From a virus: DNA of 35,478 nt. This document shows positions 26,839 to 35,478 of this stretch, piece by piece. The notes under the pieces were generated by a model that was given only the letters and a program-made list of their open reading frames with translations, searched no databases and was not told the DNA's origin. The position numbers and the translations under genes were made by a program. The number at the start of each line of letters is the position of its first letter. Within the stretch, counting starts at the first letter, position 1. The stretch lies in the IMG/VR virus record IMGVR_UViG_3300046665_000187, positions 1 to 35,478 of that record; one strand, 5' to 3'.

Positions 26839-27413
26839 TGACTACATCCGATGAAATTTGGAGCTTGGCGCTCCAAGAAGCTTACGCTTCAGCGCCGAGC
26901 GACGTAATTATTTTATATACCTTGGAACTTCGTCATCCATCTTTTGTGGACACTCAAGGAAATCTTTCTCCGATTAGATTGGTAAGAGATTTTGGTGTTC
27001 TTCTTGAAGAAGGCGATCCAGATATTTATGGATATGAGCTAACATTAGAAGGCGATGCCCCGGCGAATGCTGGACAAACTGTTAAATTTGTATCTTGCAT
27101 GTTTGACTTTGAATTGCCCTCGCAGCAAGAAGGCAGCTTACCAACAATTGAAATTATTATAGATAACGTCACCAAAGAAGTAGGCAAGTATCTGGACTCA
27201 GTTGTTGAATTAGATTCCAACATTGAAATTACATATAGAGAATATATAATAAACGATTTGGAAGTCCCGCAATTTATCCTAAATGGTATGTCGATCCAAT
27301 CTATTGATTCTACAGTAACTCGCGTCACAGCCACTGCTAGTTTTGCTGATCTAATCAACAGAAATTTCCCCGGAAAACTATATAGACCCGAAGAATTCCG
27401 AGGATTGATTTAA
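26838..27413 (+). CDS. DUF1833 tail tip protein
   Basis: A 191-residue protein from ATG 26838 (TAATG overlap). Diagnostic features are the N-terminal LYTLELRHPSF, then IRLVRDF, a central FELPSQQEGSLPTIEIIIDNV, and an ending like ATASFADLINRNFPGKLYR..., all in DUF1833 order. The family is always found in the tail tip region of lambda-like siphoviruses and probably corresponds to gpL-type tip components. Its stop overlaps the next ATG. Confidence 0.85.
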   Translation: MTTSDEIWSLALQEAYASAPSDVIILYTLELRHPSFVDTQGNLSPIRLVRDFGVLLEEGDPDIYGYELTLEGDAPANAGQTVKFVSCMFDFELPSQQEGSLPTIEIIIDNVTKEVGKYLDSVVELDSNIEITYREYIINDLEVPQFILNGMSIQSIDSTVTRVTATASFADLINRNFPGKLYRPEEFRGLI

Positions 27414-27829
27414 TGGATGAAAAAGAATTAATTGATTTAGTATATGCCGTATTAGGCACGAAATATGAATCTGGTGCAATGGGTCCAGAGACATTCGATT
27501 GTTGGGGATTGGTCCGCTATGTTCAGAACGAGGCTTTTGGCCGCGAACTTCAGATCATCGAACCACCTTCGGATAAAGTTCGAGATTTAATAAAATTTAT
27601 TAAATCACATCCAGAACATCAAAATTGGACTAAAGTTGACGAGCCGGTTCACGGTGGCGTTGTTGAACTTTCTAATTCCTACCACCCCAATCACGTCGGA
27701 GTTTATCTCGATATTGATGGCGGTGGTATTCTCCATTGCTCAGTTGCTGGCGTAACCTTTGACCCACTGGTTATTTTAAAAGCTTCTGGCTGGCGCAGAT
27801 TTAACTTTTATAAGTATAAAAATGATTGA
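27413..27829 (+). CDS. NlpC/P60-type tail peptidase
   Basis: A 138-residue protein from ATG 27413. Catalytic Cys30 lies in TFDCWGLVRY, His94 in HPNHVGVYL, and a second His108 in ILHCS, in the order and spacing of NlpC/P60 cysteine peptidases. As in lambda gpK it sits at the tail tip and probably cuts peptide cross-links of peptidoglycan during DNA entry or assists tip assembly. Length equals a bare catalytic domain with no extra Mov34-type part. It overlaps the next gene by 8 nt. Confidence 0.9.
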   Translation: MDEKELIDLVYAVLGTKYESGAMGPETFDCWGLVRYVQNEAFGRELQIIEPPSDKVRDLIKFIKSHPEHQNWTKVDEPVHGGVVELSNSYHPNHVGVYLDIDGGGILHCSVAGVTFDPLVILKASGWRRFNFYKYKND

Positions 27830-30800
27830 ATATAGTACACCATTTTCAAAATTAAAAATAGACAACTATGTTTGCTCCGATACCTATTACGATATCGCGA
27901 ACAAACTAGGTGTGCCTTATAAAAATGAACCTGTAATTTGTGTTAGAAATGGTGAACCTGTTTTCCGAAAGGATTGGGGTAACGTCGTCGGCATGAAAGA
28001 GGATGAGATCAGGTTCATCATCGTACCTCGCGGCCAAACATTTAAAAATATTCTAAGAACAATTGCCGTTATTGCTTTAGGCATTCTCGCTGGTCCTATC
28101 GCTACAGTTTTAGGATTCGCTGCGGGTACGATTGGCTTTGCGCTTGTTTCAGCTGCTATTGTCATTGGCGGCACTTTCTTAATTAACGCTTTTCTTGGTC
28201 CTAACGCTCAAAAGAGCAAGGCTCAGCAAACGACTGAAGCGGCCAGCCCTACGTATAACTTGGAGGCTCAAGGGAACAGAGCGCGCCTCCTAGAGCCTAT
28301 CCCTAGGCTTTATGGCAGGCATATCATATATCCAGACTTTGCGTCACAGCCTTACCAGAATTTCGAAAATAACGATCAATATCTGTATGAATTGCTCTGC
28401 CTAGGGGTTGGGGAATATGTAGTTGAAAAAATCAACATTGGCGAAACAGAACTGTGGAATAACGTTTCTGGCTATAGTGACACGTTCTCGAATGTCCAGA
28501 TTGAGATCATTCCTCCCGGTGGACGTATAACTCTGTTCCCATCTAATGTCAATACTTCGTCAGAAGTAAATGGACAGGAAATGGTAAACACTTCTGATTG
28601 GGTCGGTCCTTATGTGGCTAACCCTAATAACCAAGCTACGGACCACCTTCAGATAGATATCGTTCTACCTCGTGGATTGTATTACGCCAACGATTCTGGT
28701 GGTCTAAGCAATGCGTCAGTAAGCTACACGGTTCAAGTTAGGGCTATTGATAATTTAGGCGATCCGTTAGGCGGGTTTGTCACTGTATTAAATGAGACGT
28801 TTACTCTAGCCGATTCAACTCAGCGCCGCTATACCCGCGATATTTATGTCAGCCTTGGTAGATATGAGGTACAGGTCAGAAGAACTAGCACGAAGCAAAC
28901 AGATGCCCGTTATGGCAATGATATTGTTTGGCAAGCGCTTCGTGCGTTCATTCCAGATGACAATATCTATCAAGATATTACATTACTTGCAATTAAAATC
29001 AGAGCTTCGAATCAGCTGACGAATCAAAGCTCTACCCAAGTTAATGTTGTTCAAGTAAGTAAAATTCCTGTTTGGGATGGTGCTTGGTCTGGTAACGCTC
29101 CTTGCGACAATCCGGCTTGGGTTGCTACTGATATTCTTCGAAACACTGTTTATGGAGCCGCAATTCCTGATAGCCGTATTGATTTGGAGAAATTGAGAGA
29201 TTTGGCGGCTGTCTACACTGCTAGAGGCGATGCATTCAATGGGATTTTCGACACGTCGAAAACTCTATGGGATGCTCTGACTTCCGTTCTCTCTGTTGTT
29301 AGAACTCAGCCTATCCTAGTTGCTGGCATGGTAACGTTTGTTAGAGATCAGCAACGATCTTTGGCCCGCACAGTTATCACACCTCAGTCAATTTTGAAAA
29401 ACACTTTCAAATCGACCCATATTGCAAAGGGCGAAGATAGTGCAGATGACGTAATTGTCGAGTTTATGGATAGCACGACATGGGAGAATTCGGAAGTTCA
29501 ATGCACATTGCCGGGTTCTGCGTCAACAAAGCCTGCTAGAATTCAAATTTTTGGAATTACAGATAGGTCTCAGGCTTGGCGTGAGGGCATGTATCGTGCC
29601 GCCTCTAACTCCTACAGAAGAATTTTTGCTTCGGTATCAACGGAAGCTGATGGAAGACTCTTGCTTAAAGGCGATCCAGTCATTGTCAGCCATGACGTTC
29701 CGGGATGGTCGCAGAATGGTCTGGTAGTGGATTATTTGCCAACCGATAAGATTCTAATTTTCGATAGAAACGTAAGCTTAAGTAGTTCACAAACTAACTA
29801 CATCTCCTTAAGAAGACGTGATGGCAAAGAGTTTGGCCCTATTCAAGTTACAGCCACGGAATTTGCCAACGAAGTGTCTTTAGAATCTGGTTCATTACAG
29901 GCTCTCGAACTTTCGCAGGGCATGGAAATCGAAGAAGTCCTCTCTCTTGACGGAGAAGCCAAAGACACTGCCTTCGTTCTAGGCTCGACAACAGAATACA
30001 AGAAAAGATTTATAGTTGTCGGTTCCACGATGCGCGGCGTTGACAAAGTAGATCTAGACCTAGTCATTGACGATCCTAGAGTTTATGCCGCTGATGCTGG
30101 CACACCACCTCCCGGTGTTAGCTATTATGGTCCCGGCGTTATTGCAGACGGTCCAGTAGTGGACAGCTTGCACATTTCACAGGACCCATTGAGTGGTAGT
30201 GATCCGGTATTGATAAACGCTATTTGGTCCGGTGCTATTGGGGCTGTAAGTTATATTCTTCAAATTTCTTACGACGGTATTAACTGGATTACTGTTTATA
30301 GTGGCACCAGAACTAATTTCCAAATTACTGCCAACGCTGGTGACATTTATGTAAGAGTAGCAGCTGTTAATACTATTATCGGGCCATGGAAGTATATCGA
30401 TCCTAATCCTCAAAACTTCGGAACACCTTCGCTACTTCCGGGTCTTGTTAGCAATCTTGACGCCGCAGCAGACGTGAATGCTGGAACGATTCAGGCTACA
30501 TTTAATGCTGCCCCTCGCGCCACGTCATATAGAGGTACAGTATTAATTGAAAGCTCTCCCGGAAGTGGAACGTTCAATACAGTTAAACTTACAAAGACGG
30601 TAAGTTCTCCATTCCTTGCTTGGACTTCTTCAGAAGTAACAGCGGTAGGAGGACCTTGGTCACGAATTCAGGTTAATGTTTATTCCATTAATGATTATGG
30701 TGAATCTGCGCCAGTTGTAGATCAAATCCTAGGCATTACACTTGGTGCGGTAACGGGCTTATCTCTTACCAATCCATATACTGGTGTGGAATCTAACATC

Positions 30801-31313
30801 CAGTGGAATTCCGTAGCAAACGCCGCGTTATATAGAGTTAAGATTTTTAATAACGTTGGCACGCAAGTAAAGAACACGACTGTTACAACTAACTCATACT
30901 TCTACAGTAACTCACAACTGATAGCAGATGGCGGTCCTTGGCGCTCTTTCTCAGTAAGAGTTAGCGCTGAAAATGCAAGTTTGACCGGCCCTGAGACTAC
31001 GTTGAATATAGCGGATAACGCACCAGCTGCGCCAACAACTATCTCTTCAACCAGTCCGTCAGCTGGAAGAATTGATATTACATGGAGCGCCGTATCTGGA
31101 TCGGATATCACTAAATATCAAGTATTCATGAGCACTGTAAATGGATTTGCGCCAGCCACGTCAAACAGAGTATTCGATGCAAACGCCCTAGGTTGCTCAA
31201 TTACTGGTTTGGCTTCAGGTACGACTTATTATTACAGAGTTAGTACCATCGATAGCTATGCTGGTGGCAATGGTTATCTTTATTCGACACAATTTAGTAG
31301 GACAGCAGCATAA
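27822..31313 (+). CDS. TipJ-like tail hub/host specificity protein with gpI-like N-terminus
   Basis: A 1163-residue protein from ATG 27822. Residues 1-75 form a ubiquitin-like region (VICVRNGEPVFRKDWGNVV, IRFIIVPRG), followed by two hydrophobic segments at about 82-128, the arrangement of lambda gpI. Then comes NLEAQGNRARLLEPIPRLYGRHIIYPDF, the start of the J-type hub. The middle has VPGWSQNGLVVDYL and similar hub motifs. Several fibronectin type III-like domains lie at 770-1163 (DGINWITVYSGT, SGTTYYYRVSTIDSY). It should form the trimeric tip that contacts the receptor. The I-J fusion is known in TipJ families. It abuts the endolysin gene by one base. Confidence 0.87.
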   Translation: MIEYSTPFSKLKIDNYVCSDTYYDIANKLGVPYKNEPVICVRNGEPVFRKDWGNVVGMKEDEIRFIIVPRGQTFKNILRTIAVIALGILAGPIATVLGFAAGTIGFALVSAAIVIGGTFLINAFLGPNAQKSKAQQTTEAASPTYNLEAQGNRARLLEPIPRLYGRHIIYPDFASQPYQNFENNDQYLYELLCLGVGEYVVEKINIGETELWNNVSGYSDTFSNVQIEIIPPGGRITLFPSNVNTSSEVNGQEMVNTSDWVGPYVANPNNQATDHLQIDIVLPRGLYYANDSGGLSNASVSYTVQVRAIDNLGDPLGGFVTVLNETFTLADSTQRRYTRDIYVSLGRYEVQVRRTSTKQTDARYGNDIVWQALRAFIPDDNIYQDITLLAIKIRASNQLTNQSSTQVNVVQVSKIPVWDGAWSGNAPCDNPAWVATDILRNTVYGAAIPDSRIDLEKLRDLAAVYTARGDAFNGIFDTSKTLWDALTSVLSVVRTQPILVAGMVTFVRDQQRSLARTVITPQSILKNTFKSTHIAKGEDSADDVIVEFMDSTTWENSEVQCTLPGSASTKPARIQIFGITDRSQAWREGMYRAASNSYRRIFASVSTEADGRLLLKGDPVIVSHDVPGWSQNGLVVDYLPTDKILIFDRNVSLSSSQTNYISLRRRDGKEFGPIQVTATEFANEVSLESGSLQALELSQGMEIEEVLSLDGEAKDTAFVLGSTTEYKKRFIVVGSTMRGVDKVDLDLVIDDPRVYAADAGTPPPGVSYYGPGVIADGPVVDSLHISQDPLSGSDPVLINAIWSGAIGAVSYILQISYDGINWITVYSGTRTNFQITANAGDIYVRVAAVNTIIGPWKYIDPNPQNFGTPSLLPGLVSNLDAAADVNAGTIQATFNAAPRATSYRGTVLIESSPGSGTFNTVKLTKTVSSPFLAWTSSEVTAVGGPWSRIQVNVYSINDYGESAPVVDQILGITLGAVTGLSLTNPYTGVESNIQWNSVANAALYRVKIFNNVGTQVKNTTVTTNSYFYSNSQLIADGGPWRSFSVRVSAENASLTGPETTLNIADNAPAAPTTISSTSPSAGRIDITWSAVSGSDITKYQVFMSTVNGFAPATSNRVFDANALGCSITGLASGTTYYYRVSTIDSYAGGNGYLYSTQFSRTAA

Positions 31314-32389
31314 TGACAAGATTTTATTACGGAACGGGCAGAAAAATTAGCGCTGCTGATTTTGCCGCTCTAGCAAAGAAATACAACATCGCAGAATCGC
31401 GCCTGAGAGCCGTTGCAGAAGTAGAAGCACGCGGAACGGGTTACGACAGCCTGAACCGCCTAATCGCTCTGTACGAGCCGCATATCGCTTATAAATACAC
31501 CAAGGGTGTGGTAAGAGACAAGCTCGTTAAGGCCGGTATTGCTTATAAGGATTGGGTAAGAAATTATCCTAAAACTTCTTATGACAGGATCGATCTTTGC
31601 GCCTCTATCGCGGGCGAAGAGATCGCCGCAATGTCAACTTCGTTTGGCATGGGCCAGTGCATGGGCTTTAACCACGGCATGCTCGGTTTCCCAACCGCGC
31701 TTTCCATGGTTCAGTGGCTTGCATTGAGCGAAGCAAATCAGCTTGAAGGCATCGTGAAATTTGCTCAAGCCAAAGGTATTTTTGAAGCTCTTAAAAATGG
31801 TAAGTGGGAAGTTTTTGCCGCTGGTTATAATGGCAAAGCGTACAAAGCTAACAACTATCATATCAAGCTTTTAAATGCGGATCGCAAGTGGCAAGCCAAA
31901 CTCAATAGCTCTAAGTTCACACCTGTTTCTTATAGCAATCCAACTGTTGATATTGGCACAAAGGGTGCAGATGTTGAAGCGGTGCAGAGCGCGCTACAAA
32001 CCGCTGGATATGATGTTGATGCTGATGGTGATTTCGGTGGCCACACTCAAGAAGTCGTGATGCAGTTCCAAGAAGCTAATGGCCTCGTGCCAGATGGCGA
32101 AGTTGGAGCATTGACAAAACAAAAGCTTGCTGAAGTTGTCGAGGAACAGGGGCAAGACCCAAGTGCAGTTCTTGGCCAACCACCAGCTATTCAAGCCGGT
32201 TTCTTCAGCCGCTTCGGTTATTGGTTCTCATCTATCCCGTTCGCGGGTGGACTCGCTTGGTTTCAGGACTGGCGAATTCTTGTTGCCATCTTCTTGAGCC
32301 TTATCGTTCTAGCTGTCCTAGGCATTCTGGCCCAAGATAAAATCATCAAGGCTTACACAAACTATAAAAAAGCGTTTGAGGATAAATAA
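31313..32389 (+). CDS. Endolysin: N-acetylmuramidase, PG-binding domain and C-terminal membrane anchor
   Basis: A 358-residue protein from ATG 31313. Residues 1-200 fit the DUF3380 N-acetylmuramidase family (VAEVEARGTGYD with Glu38 as probable acid, RLIALYEPHIAYK, STSFGMGQCMGFNHGMLG, WEVFAAGYNG). Residues 207-275 are a PG_binding_1 domain (GTKGADVEAVQSALQTAGYDVDADG, FQEANGLVPDG). Residues about 320-342 are a strong transmembrane helix (WRILVAIFLSLIVLAVLGILA) followed by a basic tail. There is no N-terminal signal. A C-terminal anchor on an endolysin is uncommon, and no holin is recognised next to it. The spanin genes follow immediately. Confidence 0.88.
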   Translation: MTRFYYGTGRKISAADFAALAKKYNIAESRLRAVAEVEARGTGYDSLNRLIALYEPHIAYKYTKGVVRDKLVKAGIAYKDWVRNYPKTSYDRIDLCASIAGEEIAAMSTSFGMGQCMGFNHGMLGFPTALSMVQWLALSEANQLEGIVKFAQAKGIFEALKNGKWEVFAAGYNGKAYKANNYHIKLLNADRKWQAKLNSSKFTPVSYSNPTVDIGTKGADVEAVQSALQTAGYDVDADGDFGGHTQEVVMQFQEANGLVPDGEVGALTKQKLAEVVEEQGQDPSAVLGQPPAIQAGFFSRFGYWFSSIPFAGGLAWFQDWRILVAIFLSLIVLAVLGILAQDKIIKAYTNYKKAFEDK

Positions 32390-32725
32390 ATGTTTAATCA
32401 AATTGGCGCATATCTGATCATTGGTCTCTTGGCATTTGGAGCGCTCAGTTCGCTCTATGCCGCGAACCAACATTTAAAAAATGAAGTTCTACAAGTCAGT
32501 ATCGAAAGGGACAATGCGAAAGCTGCGTTCCAATCTAAAAAATTAGAAGCTGATAATTCTAAAGCGGCTCAGACTTCTCTAGAAAACTTACTGACACAAC
32601 AGAACGAAGCAACAAAACAATTAGAACAAGACTTGGAGAATTTAAGAAATGAACCTGAAAGCGATAATGGGGCTGTGTCTCCTCTCTTGCAGCGTGGCAT
32701 TAGCGGGCTGCGCGGCGACGACTAA
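32390..32725 (+). CDS. Inner membrane spanin (Rz-like)
   Basis: A 111-residue protein from ATG 32390, directly adjacent to the endolysin stop. One N-terminal membrane helix (AYLIIGLLAFGALSSLYAA, residues 7-25) is followed by a periplasmic coiled coil rich in Lys, Glu, Gln and Asn (residues 30-90). This is the plan of i-spanins, which bridge to an outer membrane lipoprotein to disrupt the outer membrane in the last lysis step. The overlapping lipoprotein gene in another frame is the classic Rz/Rz1 arrangement and confirms the call. Confidence 0.87.
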   Translation: MFNQIGAYLIIGLLAFGALSSLYAANQHLKNEVLQVSIERDNAKAAFQSKKLEADNSKAAQTSLENLLTQQNEATKQLEQDLENLRNEPESDNGAVSPLLQRGISGLRGDD

Positions 32726-32954
32726 ATACGGACCTTTAATTTATACGGTTGAAATCCCTGCCGCACTTCGTACCTGTGCTGGCCTCCCCACGAGGCCTTC
32801 GGGAGTTTACACAGAGCGTGAAGTAGCTGAATTTATTATTAAATTAAACGCGGCCCGACGTGACTGCAAACTCAAGCTCAAAGAGATCGTCAACCTGATC
32901 GATAAGCAGAACGAAAACGCGCTCAAGCTCAAAGAAGAGTGGGGCCAGAAGTAA
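32649..32954 (+). CDS. Outer membrane spanin lipoprotein (Rz1-like)
   Basis: A 101-residue protein from ATG 32649, starting inside the Rz-like gene in another frame with a 77-nt overlap. The signal MNLKAIMGLCLLSCSVALAGC ends in lipobox LAGC with lipid-attachment Cys21. The mature part has Pro-containing segments (IPAALRTCAGLPTRPSG) and a Lys/Glu helix at the end. It is longer than lambda Rz1 but within the range of o-spanins. Its TAA overlaps the next ATG. Confidence 0.88.
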   Translation: MNLKAIMGLCLLSCSVALAGCAATTKYGPLIYTVEIPAALRTCAGLPTRPSGVYTEREVAEFIIKLNAARRDCKLKLKEIVNLIDKQNENALKLKEEWGQK

Positions 32955-33220
32955 TGTTTATAACCCGAACAAAAGAAGAAATTGTAATAGACATTACGGC
33001 AGAGGAGTTTGCAAAAATCGGCTCTGACGTAGTTCTTAAATTTCTAAATATCGGTAGTTTTAGCGATGCGGTAGAAATTAAAGAAAATGTCTTCGATAAT
33101 TCTGTTGAGCTATCTATAAAAGAATCTGTTGCACAAGACATTGCAAAAGGAGCTACTGCTTTAAATAAAGCGATAGAAGGCCGATACGGACTAAGTTCCG
33201 CTTACGGCTTCCGAGGATAA
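32954..33220 (+). CDS. Small protein with a tape-measure-type C-terminus
   Basis: An 88-residue protein from ATG 32954 (TAATG overlap with the o-spanin). Residues 1-45 are unique (TRTKEEIVIDITAEEFAKIGSDVV). The last 40 (VELSIKESVAQDIAKGATALNKAIEGRYG) closely match the end of the tape measure protein (VAKDISKGGTGLNKAIESRYG). That C-terminal segment is widespread in lambda-type tape measure proteins, yet here it forms a separate gene beyond the lysis genes. It may be a second copy acting in tail assembly or DNA ejection, or a duplicated remnant. The call is from internal similarity only. Confidence 0.7.
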   Translation: MFITRTKEEIVIDITAEEFAKIGSDVVLKFLNIGSFSDAVEIKENVFDNSVELSIKESVAQDIAKGATALNKAIEGRYGLSSAYGFRG

Positions 33221-33224
33221 AGAA

Positions 33225-33252
33225 AAACCCCGCTTTTGCGGGGTTTCTTTTT
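33225..33252. terminator. Bidirectional terminator between convergent units
   Basis: AAACCCCGC and GCGGGGTTT form a 9-bp stem with loop TTTT, flanked by A-rich sequence on the left and CTTTTT on the right. It can stop both the lysis transcript and the opposing RNR operon, and overlaps the last codon of the minus-strand gene. Confidence 0.9.
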
Positions 33253-33496
33253 AATCATCAAAGGCGCTGTCTGTCGTGCCGCGCTCTTTGTACCAAGCTT
33301 CAAGCTTATCGAATCCGCCAATCAATTCATCATTAAAATAAATCTGAGGAACTTGCCTGAAGCCGCGAGCTTTAAAACTTTGCAATTTTTCTTCCGTGTC
33401 GAGAATTTCTTTCCTGTAAGCCGCGCCTTTCAGGTCCAGCAAGGCGTAGGCCTTGACACAAAATCCGCAATTATCTTTACTGTAAACTGTGAACAT
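33251..33496 (-). CDS. nrdH: Glutaredoxin-like NrdH
   Basis: An 81-residue thioredoxin-fold protein beginning MFTVYSKDNCGFCVKAYALL, with redox motif C-G-F-C at residues 10-13, QVPQIYFND (cis-Pro loop, about 48-56) and GGFDKLEAWY. It would reduce the ribonucleotide reductase encoded upstream in the same operon. The motif CGFC differs from CMQC/CVQC of classical NrdH, so it may be a monothiol-like or dithiol glutaredoxin. One base separates it from the nrdF stop. nrdH placed last is unlike the host order nrdHIEF. Confidence 0.87.
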   Translation of the reverse strand: MFTVYSKDNCGFCVKAYALLDLKGAAYRKEILDTEEKLQSFKARGFRQVPQIYFNDELIGGFDKLEAWYKERGTTDSAFDD

Positions 33497-33497
33497 T

Positions 33498-34445
33498 TTA
33501 AAAATCCCAATCTGAATCGTCTGTATCTACTGCTTTACCCATGACGTAGTTTGAACCTGCGCCTGAGAAGAAGTCGTGGTTATCGTCTGAAGTTAGTGCG
33601 GCAATGACAGAAGGATCGGCTTGAGTCTCACTGAAGTCAAACATTTCGTCATAGCCTAAATTCATCAGAGCTTTGTTTGCATTGTAATTTAGGAACGGAA
33701 TTACTTCTTCGTACCAACCTATATCTTTATAAATTTCATAGGCATATGCCGTTTCTACGGCGTAAAGTGAGTTGAGAAGGATTTTAACTTTTTGCTCCAA
33801 CTCGTCTCGCTCTGGCTGAGAAAGCTTGCGGGCAGCTACTTGGAATTTATATCCAATGTAATATCCATGTACCGCTTCGTCTGCAATAATTAATTTAATA
33901 ATATCCGCAGTATTAGTAAGTTTTTTCCTTGCCGACAGTTTAAGAGGCAAGTAAAAACCTGAGTAAAACATAAAGCTTTCTAGGAATACCGAAGCCGCTT
34001 TCTTCATAAGAGGATCATTGCCAGAATAATACTTATTTACTATTTCATATTTCTGTTGAAGATGCTTATTGTTTTTTGCCCATTCAAACGCTTCTGCGAT
34101 TTCAGAAGAGCTACACAGCGTGGCAAACACTGAAGAATAAGATCGGGCATGAATTGCCTCCATAGCACTAATGAAAGCTAGATTAGCTTCTTCGTGCTGC
34201 GTCACAGCATCTACCATGAGAGAAGGGGCACCGGCTGAACTTTGTAAGTGGTCAAGATATGTAAGACCGGTAAAGACTTTCACCGTTGTACCTTGTTCTA
34301 TTTCACTCATCGTGGACCATGACACAATATCGTTTGATATTGCGATTTTTTCGGGGAGCCAGAAGTTGGAAGTCATACGATTCCAGACTTCCAAATCCGT
34401 GTTATCTTCTAATTTATTCCAATTAATAGCGCCAGAGAAATTCAT
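33498..34445 (-). CDS. nrdF: Ribonucleotide reductase class Ib beta subunit
   Basis: A 315-residue protein. The start at 34445 gives [12 protein letters not shown], the usual NrdF beginning, and overlaps the nrdE stop as ATGA; an ATG 18 nt upstream is less likely. Metal ligands are seen at Asp65 (LTYLDHLQ), Glu96 and His99 (EAIHARSYS), Glu156 ([10 protein letters not shown]), Glu190 and His193 (ADEAVHGYY), and the radical Tyr is Tyr103. The subunit carries the metal-tyrosyl radical for dNTP synthesis. No nrdI is seen within the window; class Ib enzymes with Mn normally need NrdI, which could be host-supplied. Confidence 0.94.
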   Translation of the reverse strand: MNFSGAINWNKLEDNTDLEVWNRMTSNFWLPEKIAISNDIVSWSTMSEIEQGTTVKVFTGLTYLDHLQSSAGAPSLMVDAVTQHEEANLAFISAMEAIHARSYSSVFATLCSSSEIAEAFEWAKNNKHLQQKYEIVNKYYSGNDPLMKKAASVFLESFMFYSGFYLPLKLSARKKLTNTADIIKLIIADEAVHGYYIGYKFQVAARKLSQPERDELEQKVKILLNSLYAVETAYAYEIYKDIGWYEEVIPFLNYNANKALMNLGYDEMFDFSETQADPSVIAALTSDDNHDFFSGAGSNYVMGKAVDTDDSDWDF

Positions 34446-35478
34446 AGTACACAGCTTTCGCAAGAGTCTTCAGTTACTTGAATTGTTTTTGCTTCTAAAG
34501 CCTTTTTGCGAATTCTAATATAATAAATTGTCTTGATACCTTTCTTCCACGCATAAATTTGAGCCTTGTTGATATCTTTGGTCGTCGCCGTGTCAGGGAA
34601 GAACAGTGTCAGTGACAAGCCTTGATCCACATGCTGAGTAGCGGCGGCGTAGATATCGATAATTTTTTCTGGCCCGATTTCGTAAGCATCAGCGAAATAT
34701 TCCGCATTATCGTTTGTGAGATGAGGTGCGGGATAATAGACGCGACCAATCTTGCCTTCTTTACGAGCTTCGATCTTTTCGACAATTGGGTGAATTGACG
34801 AGGTGGCGTTATTGATATACGAGATCGAACCTGTAGGAGGGACGGCCTGAAGGTTTTGATTATACAGTCCATCAATCACAATGGCTTGAGCTAGATCGAC
34901 CCAATCACCCTGTGTCGGGATAAACTTGCCGCCGAAAAGTTCTTTGACGCGTTCTGTCTTAGGTTCCCATTTTTGATTAATGTATTTATCAAAAAATGAA
35001 CCATCAGCATAAGCACTCTTTTCGAAACCGTCGAATGATTTGCCACGGAGCTTAGCCAGTTCGTTAGAAGCTTTCAGCGCGTGATATAAAACTGTATAAA
35101 AGTAAATATTCGTAAAGTCAATAGATTCTTCCGAGCCGTAATGAATTTTTTCACTGGCGAGATAGCCGTGAAGATTCATTTGCCCCAAGCCGATGGCGTG
35201 GCTCTTAGCATTTCCCTCGCGAATCGAAGGCACGCTGTCTAGGGACGACATTTCCGATACAGTGTTTAAGGCAAGGATAGAAGTTCTAACGAGCCTGCCA
35301 AGATCATCAGACTTCATCGCGTTGTAAATGTTAAGCGAGCCGAGGTTACAAGAAATGTCTTTACCAATAACCTTATATCCGAGATCGTCTTCGTAAACAG
35401 AAGGAGTGTTTACCTGTAGGATTTCTGAGCAAAGATTAGACATGTTGATAACGCCGTCAATCGGATTTAACTTATTGA
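34442..35478 (-). CDS. nrdE: Ribonucleotide reductase class Ib alpha subunit (partial)
   Basis: The last 345 residues of NrdE; the frame remains open at the window end ([19 protein letters not shown]...), so the N-terminus lies outside. Visible catalytic elements are N-L-C-S-E (Asn, Cys and Glu of the active site), [40 protein letters not shown], and the C-terminal redox pair in CESCVL. With NrdF it reduces ribonucleoside diphosphates to supply dNTPs for phage replication. It is transcribed against the structural genes and ends the window. Confidence 0.95.
   Translation of the reverse strand, partial: NKLNPIDGVINMSNLCSEILQVNTPSVYEDDLGYKVIGKDISCNLGSLNIYNAMKSDDLGRLVRTSILALNTVSEMSSLDSVPSIREGNAKSHAIGLGQMNLHGYLASEKIHYGSEESIDFTNIYFYTVLYHALKASNELAKLRGKSFDGFEKSAYADGSFFDKYINQKWEPKTERVKELFGGKFIPTQGDWVDLAQAIVIDGLYNQNLQAVPPTGSISYINNATSSIHPIVEKIEARKEGKIGRVYYPAPHLTNDNAEYFADAYEIGPEKIIDIYAAATQHVDQGLSLTLFFPDTATTKDINKAQIYAWKKGIKTIYYIRIRKKALEAKTIQVTEDSCESCVL

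Overview
The window is an internal segment of a tailed double-stranded DNA phage genome, most likely a siphovirus: it has a lambda-type tail module with a -1 frameshifted chaperone, a long tape measure protein and a TipJ-like hub, and no sheath or baseplate genes. No integrase, repressor or att site is visible, so a virulent lifestyle is plausible but not shown. The host is probably an alphaproteobacterium. This is an inference from a DUF1127 mini-protein (a family abundant in Rhizobiales and relatives) and a tRNA-His without G-1; the sequence does not name the host. Terminase, DNA replication genes and the start of nrdE lie outside the window.

Layout. (1) 1-8250: a tRNA region with 18 tRNA or tRNA-like genes (Met/Ile-CAT, Ile, Pro, one with an enlarged anticodon loop, Arg-UCU or CUA, Thr, Gly, Trp, an aberrant Arg-ACG, Ser-UGA, Cys, Ser-GCU, Asn, Tyr, Gln, His, Val, Leu). 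Small ORFans lie between them, with an S-adenosylmethionine decarboxylase-like enzyme, a von Willebrand A protein, a secreted small protein and a DUF1127 protein. Several inter-tRNA spacers are not empty. They hold 65-120 nt inverted-repeat-closed segments that look like structured RNAs ending 2-14 nt before a tRNA. (2) 8285-16124: head and neck module: DUF4055-type portal, small genes, scaffold, major capsid, capsid cement, an acidic protein, a membrane protein, a PhoH-like ATPase, connector, stopper, neck and tail terminator. (3) 16121-19111: an accessory virion cassette (beta-helix protein, short protein, fibre-like protein), each part with its own promoter. (4) 19131-31313: tail module: tail tube protein with a possible +1 frameshift extension, chaperones G/GT with an A_AAA_AAC slippery site, tape measure protein, distal tail proteins, NlpC/P60 peptidase and a TipJ-like hub with an N-terminal gpI-like region. 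(5) 31313-33220: lysis genes: an N-acetylmuramidase with a C-terminal membrane anchor, overlapping i- and o-spanins, and a small gene that copies the C-terminus of the tape measure protein. (6) 33225-35478: a bidirectional terminator, then a converging minus-strand nrdE-nrdF-nrdH operon for class Ib ribonucleotide reductase.

How it works together. Plus-strand transcription is probably restarted by a series of sigma70-like promoters. Five of them share an unusual T/A-rich spacer (TTGACTTTTTTAAAAATT-like). Three -35 boxes contain the stop codon of the preceding gene. The tRNAs, RNR and SpeD-like enzyme would support translation, nucleotide supply and polyamine metabolism. The strongest candidates for something undescribed are the structured RNAs between tRNAs, the abnormal tRNAs, the frame-shifted tail tube extension that shares a C-terminal motif with a separate gene, and the stand-alone tape-measure-tail paralogue.
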